The notes under the pieces: generated by a model
What the model saw: only the letters and a program-made list of their open reading frames with translations
Databases searched by the model: none
What the model was told of the DNA's origin: nothing
NCBI GenBank assembly: GCA_013329355.1
Contig: DUKK01000163.1
Coordinates: forward strand, 1-5,933
Source: Candidatus Poseidoniaceae archaeon
GTDB lineage: Archaea; Thermoplasmatota; Poseidoniia; Poseidoniales; Poseidoniaceae
Reading direction: 5' to 3'
Length of the DNA stretch: 5,933 bases
Translations under genes and position numbers: made by a program
In this document: in pieces, positions 1 through 4,970 of the stretch
Position numbering within the stretch: the first letter of the stretch is position 1
Layout of the letters: each line of letters starts with the position of its first letter

Positions 1-503
1 GCTTCAGAGGCAATGAGGTCTGCTTCTAAGCTCGAGATGTTGGCATTAGCCTCATCAATCATCGCTTGTAATTCGTCAGATGTGGTGTTAGCATCCTCAA
101 GAAGAACCAATAATGAATCTCGATAATTCTCTGCATCGGAAAGTTGTGTTTCTAAGTCAGAAACATTAGACAGCGAATTTGCAACTTGCTGATTAAGCGA
201 ATCGATTGAAGACAAGTATGAAGAAATCAATACTTCTTTTTCTTCAATTGTCAGATTTTTGCTTTCAAGTAATTCTTGTAATTCAGCACTTGTAATATTC
301 ATTTCGTCAATGGTTTGTTGCAATTCAGCATTTGCCTGAGCTTGCTCAGCAATGGTTTGATTCATTTCATCTTGATTCTGTTGTAAGTCAGCAATCTGTT
401 GATCAAGTTCAGAGGTGTCAAACTCTTCTGTTCCACCTAAACAACCAGCAAGGGTTGTGGTCAGCATTAGAAGAGCCATCATTAGTGCGCTATATTTCCG
501 CAT
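1..503 (-). CDS. Coiled-coil surface lipoprotein, partial (C-terminus outside window)
   Basis: This gene begins at the ATG at 503-501 and is open to the left edge, giving 167 codons without a stop. Residues 1-20 form a lipoprotein signal peptide (MRKYSALMMALLMLTTTLAGC) with lipobox L18-A19-G20-C21. The mature protein would therefore be lipid-anchored at C21 and face outward. From about residue 28 it is Gln/Glu/Asn/Leu-rich with heptad-like spacing, so a long coiled coil is likely. A 21-residue (three-heptad) internal repeat is visible: QQNQDEMN at 41-48 and QQTIDEMN at 62-69. Six N-glycosylation sequons occur, at N48, N69, N83, N113, N139 and N155. No catalytic motif is seen and I do not recognise a family. 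A structural or envelope-spacer role is inference. It lies downstream of the hydrolase on the same strand but has its own TATA-like box, so it may be transcribed separately. Confidence 0.85.
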   Translation of the reverse strand, partial: MRKYSALMMALLMLTTTLAGCLGGTEEFDTSELDQQIADLQQNQDEMNQTIAEQAQANAELQQTIDEMNITSAELQELLESKNLTIEEKEVLISSYLSSIDSLNQQVANSLSNVSDLETQLSDAENYRDSLLVLLEDANTTSDELQAMIDEANANISSLEADLIASE

Positions 504-520
504 AGCATTGAATTTGTAGT

Positions 521-532
521 ATATCAAATAAA
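521..532 (-). promoter_or_regulatory. TATA-like box of the lipoprotein gene
   Basis: On the minus strand this reads TTTATTTGATAT and lies 18-29 nt upstream of the lipoprotein ATG. There is no Shine-Dalgarno sequence in the 15 nt before the ATG. The spacing fits an archaeal promoter giving a leaderless or near-leaderless transcript. This is inferred from composition and position only. Confidence 0.5.
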
Positions 533-571
533 CATTCTCCCGAGGTATTTCGCCTTTCTTTCAAGTCGCTA

Positions 572-586
572 TCACTACGGTAATGA
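572..586. promoter_or_regulatory. 15-bp quasi-palindrome upstream of the lipoprotein promoter
   Basis: TCACTACGGTAATGA pairs with its own reverse complement at six of seven positions around a central G. It lies 69-83 nt upstream of the lipoprotein start, in the 109-bp gap after the hydrolase stop. It could be an operator for a dimeric regulator or a small stem in the hydrolase 3' untranslated region. It partly matches the palindrome at 1760-1773. No T-run terminator was seen in this gap. Confidence 0.3.
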
Positions 587-612
587 GTCGGTTTGATGTG
601 GTTTTAAGGATG

Positions 613-1641
613 TTAAGAATGTAGGAATTTTGCAACATCTTCTGCAGCCACTTCGAATAGTGTTTGCCCTTTTGGTGCGAACCAATGGCCTGTCTCAAAG
701 TTCTTTATCATACATGAGTCGGAGTTGAAAATATTTTCCAAGTCATTCTGTTTATTATAATCGCATATTTTGTCTGTTGTGCCTGCAACTACAAGCACAG
801 GACTAGAAAGTAACCCCAGTTTCGCCTTATTATTTTTGAGGAATAACTTCGTTGATGAACTCTCGAGATATACCTGGTCATAAAATTTAGTCCAGTAATT
901 TTCAGGGTATAGTTCGGAACGTAGAGCAGCAAGCCCGCTCATGATGAAGCCTGGAAACCTATCCGCTTTTTCCATACCGAGCCAGTCATGAAACCAATGC
1001 TCCAGTTCTTCTTGCCCATCCCAAGCAGCAAGGCTTCCCCAATTCTTAGATTCATATGTTGCGTTGTAGGTTTCACTAGTAACCTCATTATAGAAATAAG
1101 GTGCTAGTAAAATTAACTGGTTGATGTTATTCGGATTTCTAATAGCATAATTTGTTGCAATCGAGCCTCCTAATGAATAACCCATTAGGTCGAACGATTC
1201 TGTTAATCCGAGCTTAAGCAAAAACCTCTCCAAGCAGGCCGTCAGGGCATCAATTGAACATCCGGGTTCAACAAAATCCTGATCAATTGCGACCCGTTTT
1301 CCATGGTATGGCAACTCGAAAATGATTCCCCGCCGATTGGGAATGAGTTTTATCAGGTCGCCGAATTGTACACCCAATAGGCGCATGTAGACACCAAGTC
1401 CTGGTACTATTACAAGCGGTTTTTCATTGGTATTTTGTTTGTCATCACGTTCCAAATACCATGCTGTACGCCCATTATCCAAAGAAACACTCTTCTCCTG
1501 GAGTTTAGATTTAGACAGTTGTCTTGACATATCGATCTTGACGAGAGTTTTACCTAACGAGGGAAGATAGAAAGGTGATGTAATCCGTAGCAATCCAGCA
1601 AGGACTATGACTGCAAGAATTAAAGTTACAGTGCTTGTCAT
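613..1641 (-). CDS. Membrane-anchored alpha/beta hydrolase (serine hydrolase, esterase/lipase-like)
   Basis: This is a complete 342-residue protein of the alpha/beta hydrolase fold. Residues 1-20 are a hydrophobic helix, probably an uncleaved membrane anchor. The fold starts near residue 55; LVIVPGLG (76-83) occupies the usual oxyanion-loop position after strand 3, with PG in place of the common HG. The nucleophile elbow is GYSLGG with Ser156, the likely acid is Asp290 (GTTDKICD; Asp294 is an alternative), and the base is His319 (ETGHW), so the triad is complete and correctly ordered. Residues about 185-265 form the variable lid region, rich in aromatics. The overall plan of N-terminal anchor plus hydrolase resembles ABHD6-type lipid hydrolases, so an acyl-ester substrate is plausible. 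The substrate is unknown. The ATG is supported by a TATA-like tract 22-35 nt upstream. The gene is divergent from the large surface protein and 109 bp upstream of the lipoprotein gene. Confidence 0.9.
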   Translation of the reverse strand: MTSTVTLILAVIVLAGLLRITSPFYLPSLGKTLVKIDMSRQLSKSKLQEKSVSLDNGRTAWYLERDDKQNTNEKPLVIVPGLGVYMRLLGVQFGDLIKLIPNRRGIIFELPYHGKRVAIDQDFVEPGCSIDALTACLERFLLKLGLTESFDLMGYSLGGSIATNYAIRNPNNINQLILLAPYFYNEVTSETYNATYESKNWGSLAAWDGQEELEHWFHDWLGMEKADRFPGFIMSGLAALRSELYPENYWTKFYDQVYLESSSTKLFLKNNKAKLGLLSSPVLVVAGTTDKICDYNKQNDLENIFNSDSCMIKNFETGHWFAPKGQTLFEVAAEDVAKFLHS

Positions 1642-1662
1642 AACTTAACCACAACTACTTTG

Positions 1663-1676
1663 TTTATTTATTTTTA
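1663..1676 (-). promoter_or_regulatory. TATA-like tract of the hydrolase gene
   Basis: The minus strand reads TAAAAATAAATAAA, 22-35 nt upstream of the hydrolase ATG. No Shine-Dalgarno motif is present between it and the start. Position and composition match an archaeal TATA box driving a leaderless transcript. Confidence 0.6.
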
Positions 1677-1692
1677 CACCATTATTCCAAGC

Positions 1693-1706
1693 ATGGCAAA
1701 TGGCAA
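1693..1706. repeat. Tandem 7-bp repeat (ATGGCAA x2)
   Basis: Two exact, adjacent copies of ATGGCAA lie at 1693-1699 and 1700-1706. They sit inside an imperfect inverted repeat whose arms are ATTATTCC (1681-1688) and GGCAATAAT (1702-1710). The element lies directly upstream of the hydrolase TATA tract, where an activator or repressor could bind. The function is inference, and chance occurrence is possible. Confidence 0.35.
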
Positions 1707-1759
1707 TAATTACTCTAGAAAATTGGGTTGATTTGAGTTTATGCAATTACAAAAAATGT

Positions 1760-1773
1760 ACTATTACAATAGT
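1760..1773. promoter_or_regulatory. Perfect 14-bp palindrome, candidate operator
   Basis: ACTATT-AC-AATAGT is a perfect inverted repeat with 6-nt arms and a 2-nt spacer, near the middle of the divergent intergenic region. It lies about 119-132 nt from the hydrolase start and about 172 nt from the start of the large surface protein. The geometry is that of a binding site for a dimeric helix-turn-helix regulator. Which gene it would serve cannot be told. Confidence 0.35.
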
Positions 1774-1911
1774 GAATGCTAGAGAAGTGACAGAATTCCG
1801 CCAGACATCAAAAAAACTAGGACACATGCCGATGGTTAACACCACACAGAGCGTCAAATTTTGGTATTTTTGAATCTATCAAACAACTGAATTTTTGAAA
1901 CAAGAACCCAA

Positions 1912-1925
1912 AACCGTTTAACCGT
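1912..1925 (+). promoter_or_regulatory. Weak TATA-like element with flanking AACCGT direct repeats
   Basis: GTTTAA at 1916-1921 lies 24-29 nt upstream of the GTG at 1945, matching the spacing of the other three promoters here. It is overlapped on both sides by direct repeats AACCGT (1912-1917 and 1920-1925). The spacing favours GTG 1945 over the in-frame ATG at 1954. The box is poor compared with the others, so this call is tentative. Confidence 0.35.
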
Positions 1926-1944
1926 CCGATTACCAGCGGTCACT

Positions 1945-4881
1945 GTGAACACTATGAAGCACAAAGATGACGACGCTGGCGGCCGCCTGATTTCATCGGC
2001 AATTGTTCTGCTTATACTTACTTCATTGGCTCCGCTCATCAGTACTGGCACTCCAGCACAGCAGGCTGTTTTGACTGATGGAAATATATTTTCATCTAGT
2101 TCATCTAATGAGTCTTATGACCTGTTTATTGACTCCTCTACCTCACAATCAGGCGGTGATGGTTCTATTTCCACTGCTGAGCCGGACGGCTCTTCTGAGG
2201 AACTCAGCGTATTATCAACGGTAGAGTTCTATACCAACGAAATGATCAGCGATATCAGATTTTATGGTGAGGGCGCTAATAACTACATCGAATTGAGTAT
2301 TTACCTCAAGTTCACCGGTAATGATGGCGCGACAACTGATGTTACATTCAGACTCTTGTCAGGTAGCACCACAGTAGAACAAGTGGTCTTAGAATTAGAT
2401 GATCCCTGCACTGAAGGCGGCGGCTTTGGCGGAATCGGCGGAGGCTCCTGCACTTATGCAGTCAATGTAATCAACTTCGAAATACAAGAATCTGGTTTCT
2501 TGGTAGAGAATGGAAAAAAATTGGGTCTAGAGATAGATGCGACGATTGACGGCTGTCAAGGTGGTGGAGGCATCACTGGTGGTGACGCCAACTGTGATGT
2601 GGAGGTCCAGTTTGGCGATATAGATTCAACAAATAGTTTTTCAAAACTAGAAGTCAAGGCTAACGCGTTGGCAAATTCTGCTGTCAAGGTGCACATGCCG
2701 GGCTCTGGTTGGACAGATAATGAGGTTCTGGAATGGTATCCTAACCACCGTCAAGAGTTTAGAGAGATGCAGTTCACTTTACAGGTAAAAGATGCGTTTG
2801 GCAGGGATGACATCGAAAGCGTCAATTTGGTGATGAGTTCAAATGAAGGCGCAACAACGATATTCAACGAAGAATTTGAAGATGACGATTTGATTCTTGA
2901 TAACAACGGATTAGTCGGAAATTTCACTTACGTATTTGATCAGGGAATCGAACCCGGTGAATATGATGTAGTCTTGGAAATTCAGGACATTCAAGGTCAT
3001 ACAGTGTTGTTTGAACACCAAGGTTTGGAATTTATGGAGCACGGCATATTCCTCTCCCTACCATCCAATCAGCCAGACACTGTGCTGATTGCGCCAGGTC
3101 AAACCTCAAGCGTGGAATTTTTAGTTGAGCATACCGGGTCTTCGTCCTCTGATCTAGAGGTAGTATTCGATTTGGCCAGATCACTACCATCCTCTTGGTC
3201 TGATCCGATCTGGGATAAGCCACAAGGATATTCCCTGCAAGGTGGAGGCACATCAGCCCGCCCCATTTTACAAATAGATGTTCCAGAGGGAGACTTGTCC
3301 AACACTCCTGAAAAACTAGAAGTTGAAGCTAGGGCCTTTGCTGAAATCGATGGCACCACAACAGAGGTTGCAGTCGTTGAGATTGTACTCAACATCGAGG
3401 AAGTAGGAGTTTACGCTCCGCCTCGTGTTTCCATATACGAAGATGAGGAACATCAAATACAAATTTCCGATTCAACCCGACCAGAATTATATGACGAGAC
3501 ATTGTCTCACTACATCGATTCAGATGAAATAGGTGATTTTTACATCGATATATTCAACTCAGGATTTGATACCGATTCTTTCTTCATTAGAGTTAATGAG
3601 ATGCCAACCTCGTGGCAATACAAGTTCTTTGACAATGATACCGGAATGGAACTTACCGAGGAGGGTATTAATTCGGTAACTCCCGATATCGGCTCTCACG
3701 ATATCCTCACAATCAGCATGGAGGTTTATCCACCGGCTGACCGTGAAGCTCAGGATATTGGATTAGTTTCTCTCCAGATAACCAGTTCAGGGGATTCAGA
3801 GTTACAAACCGATAGTAGCTTTACAGTTCATCGAACATTTGGCATCCTAGCCGAGACTATATCTGACAGCGATGGCGGTGTGCTAGGTACAGTTGGTCCA
3901 ATCGATCCTGGTGAGTCACTAAGTTACACAATTAGGATTTCAGATACCAGCGATATTGCGGGTGAAACCACATGGCGTATTGTCAACCCGAAGGACCTGC
4001 GCAGGAACATTGATGCAGAGCAAGGCTACAGTTCATGGGACTATACTATAACTGATAGTCAAGGTAATGACATAATCGTGGTAAATTTGGCGTCTGAGAC
4101 ATATGAAGATGTGAATCTCGGAATCACGTTACCGGAGAATGTCGAGGCTGGGAATCAGACTATCTACTTGAGAGTCTCAGAAGAGGGTGTAGACTCAAAT
4201 GAAGCTCGTTACTTTGACTTGCCAATAGTTGTCAAAGTTGAGGAAGATGTGCAGCCTGGTAGACTACCTATCACCCAAAAGAGTGAGTATACGCGATTTT
4301 CGTCACAAGAGAGTAAGAGCATCGAGTTTAGGATATCTAACGATAACAATATCCCGCTTGATGTAGTCATTGAACTTGAAGAACCAACTGGCTGGGATGG
4401 TGAAATTGCTGCGTCATCCTCGCAAGTTGGTGGTGGGTTTTTGCTACTGACTATGCCAGCGTATACCAGCAAAGATTTCTTTGTTGAACTTACTGCTCCA
4501 GATAATCTAAAAGACGGAAACGATGTTGAATTTGTTCTTCGTGTAACGCCGATGGATGATGAGGTGCCATACAACTCGACGTTTACCCAACTTTCTGTGT
4601 TCAATTTCAAAACGGAGTGTACTGGACTGAACTGTTTTGTCAATGAGTTGTATGATCCTGAACCCCAAACACTTGTTCTCGGGGCTGGATTAGTAGTGCT
4701 GTTCATACTAGCAGTCTACCGAAGAGGTAGGTATGATTCCTCAGGCGCAAAGTTTGTCGACGATTTGGAAGAGTCGCAAGAAGAATCACTCGATGATTCC
4801 GAGGAAGTAGAGCTCGATGTCCCGGCCCCAGTTGTCGAAGACGATGACATTGAACTGCTCGATGAATTAGACCAAATTTGA
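1945..4881 (+). CDS. Large type I membrane surface protein with tandem NEW3-like Ig domains
   Basis: This is a complete 978-residue protein. Residues 15-33 form a signal-peptide core, preceded by an unusual acidic DDD (8-10). Residues 50-85 are a Ser-rich linker. Residues 86-245 look like a beta domain with two Gly-rich Cys loops (C155/C169 and C204/C217). Residues 246-366 form an Ig-like domain. Four beta domains follow at about 371-487, 488-629, 630-766 and 767-888, each with a W-centred motif (W418, W557, W698, W817). This resembles NEW3/COG1470-type extracellular repeats; the family link is from memory of the pattern. A CxxxxC pair (C892, C897) precedes the membrane helix at about 908-925, then RRGR and a 44-residue tail with 20 acidic residues. 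Most of the protein should face outside. The start is GTG 1945 or ATG 1954, with no Shine-Dalgarno sequence. No enzymatic motif is seen; adhesion, envelope structure or scaffolding is inferred. Confidence 0.9.
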   Translation: MNTMKHKDDDAGGRLISSAIVLLILTSLAPLISTGTPAQQAVLTDGNIFSSSSSNESYDLFIDSSTSQSGGDGSISTAEPDGSSEELSVLSTVEFYTNEMISDIRFYGEGANNYIELSIYLKFTGNDGATTDVTFRLLSGSTTVEQVVLELDDPCTEGGGFGGIGGGSCTYAVNVINFEIQESGFLVENGKKLGLEIDATIDGCQGGGGITGGDANCDVEVQFGDIDSTNSFSKLEVKANALANSAVKVHMPGSGWTDNEVLEWYPNHRQEFREMQFTLQVKDAFGRDDIESVNLVMSSNEGATTIFNEEFEDDDLILDNNGLVGNFTYVFDQGIEPGEYDVVLEIQDIQGHTVLFEHQGLEFMEHGIFLSLPSNQPDTVLIAPGQTSSVEFLVEHTGSSSSDLEVVFDLARSLPSSWSDPIWDKPQGYSLQGGGTSARPILQIDVPEGDLSNTPEKLEVEARAFAEIDGTTTEVAVVEIVLNIEEVGVYAPPRVSIYEDEEHQIQISDSTRPELYDETLSHYIDSDEIGDFYIDIFNSGFDTDSFFIRVNEMPTSWQYKFFDNDTGMELTEEGINSVTPDIGSHDILTISMEVYPPADREAQDIGLVSLQITSSGDSELQTDSSFTVHRTFGILAETISDSDGGVLGTVGPIDPGESLSYTIRISDTSDIAGETTWRIVNPKDLRRNIDAEQGYSSWDYTITDSQGNDIIVVNLASETYEDVNLGITLPENVEAGNQTIYLRVSEEGVDSNEARYFDLPIVVKVEEDVQPGRLPITQKSEYTRFSSQESKSIEFRISNDNNIPLDVVIELEEPTGWDGEIAASSSQVGGGFLLLTMPAYTSKDFFVELTAPDNLKDGNDVEFVLRVTPMDDEVPYNSTFTQLSVFNFKTECTGLNCFVNELYDPEPQTLVLGAGLVVLFILAVYRRGRYDSSGAKFVDDLEESQEESLDDSEEVELDVPAPVVEDDDIELLDELDQI
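3055..4608 (+). repeat. Four tandem Ig-like (NEW3-like) domains within the surface protein
   Basis: Residues 371-888 of the 978-residue protein contain four diverged units with the same order of elements: an N-terminal segment, a strand pair, a Trp motif (LPSSW 414-418, MPTSW 553-557, YSSW 695-698, EPTGW 813-817) and a later strand before a short acidic or Pro-rich turn (for example DVPEGD, YPPADR, LPENVEAG, APDNLKDG). The Trp spacings are 139, 141 and 119 residues. This pattern is typical of archaeal extracellular beta-sandwich arrays. Exact boundaries are estimates. Confidence 0.6.
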
Positions 4882-4940
4882 ACTTGATTCAGTATATCGT
4901 TCGACATATTGTATGAACAACGTACCATTTGCCTTATGAA

Positions 4941-4948
4941 TTATAAAA
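4941..4948 (+). promoter_or_regulatory. TATA box of the DxDGDG-repeat protein gene
   Basis: TTATAAAA lies 23-30 nt upstream of the ATG at 4971, inside the 89-bp gap after the surface protein stop. It is the best TATA match in the window. No Shine-Dalgarno sequence precedes the ATG, so a leaderless transcript is likely. It implies independent transcription of the last gene, although readthrough from upstream is not excluded. No T-rich terminator is evident in the gap. Confidence 0.65.
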
Positions 4949-4970
4949 ACAGCCGAGACATGTTGATACC

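Larger units (their letters stand above)
1642..1944. other. Divergent intergenic region (303 bp)
   Basis: No convincing gene lies here on either strand, and no tRNA-like or strong stem-loop RNA was recognised. The stretch is AT-rich. From left to right it contains the hydrolase promoter, a tandem 7-bp repeat, a perfect 14-bp palindrome, a featureless AT-rich segment (about 1800-1905) and a weak TATA-like element flanked by direct repeats just before the GTG start at 1945. Its length is generous for a simple divergent promoter pair, leaving room for regulator binding. Confidence 0.7.

Noticed and set aside
1854..2051. Minus-strand 65-codon reading frame at the start of the large surface gene
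   Set aside because: It overlaps the real signal-peptide region on the other strand, has no recognisable domain and no promoter-like sequence; it is treated as a chance frame.
3032..3395. Two overlapping minus-strand frames inside the large surface gene
   Set aside because: The plus-strand frame encodes a continuous domain-bearing protein here; the opposing frames have low-complexity or unlikely composition.
4209..4706. Minus-strand 165-codon frame opposite the C-terminal part of the surface protein
   Set aside because: Its Ser/Thr-rich composition mirrors the Asp/Glu-rich coding strand; no domain or start signal was seen.
4896..4925. Possible terminator or operator hairpin in the 89-bp gap (CGTTC...GAACAACG)
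   Set aside because: The arms are only four to five bases with a long loop and no T-run follows, so it is not distinguishable from chance.
4716..4928. Minus-strand Ser-rich frame opposite the acidic tail
   Set aside because: The poly-Ser tract is simply the antisense of GAA/GAT/GAC-rich codons of the acidic tail.
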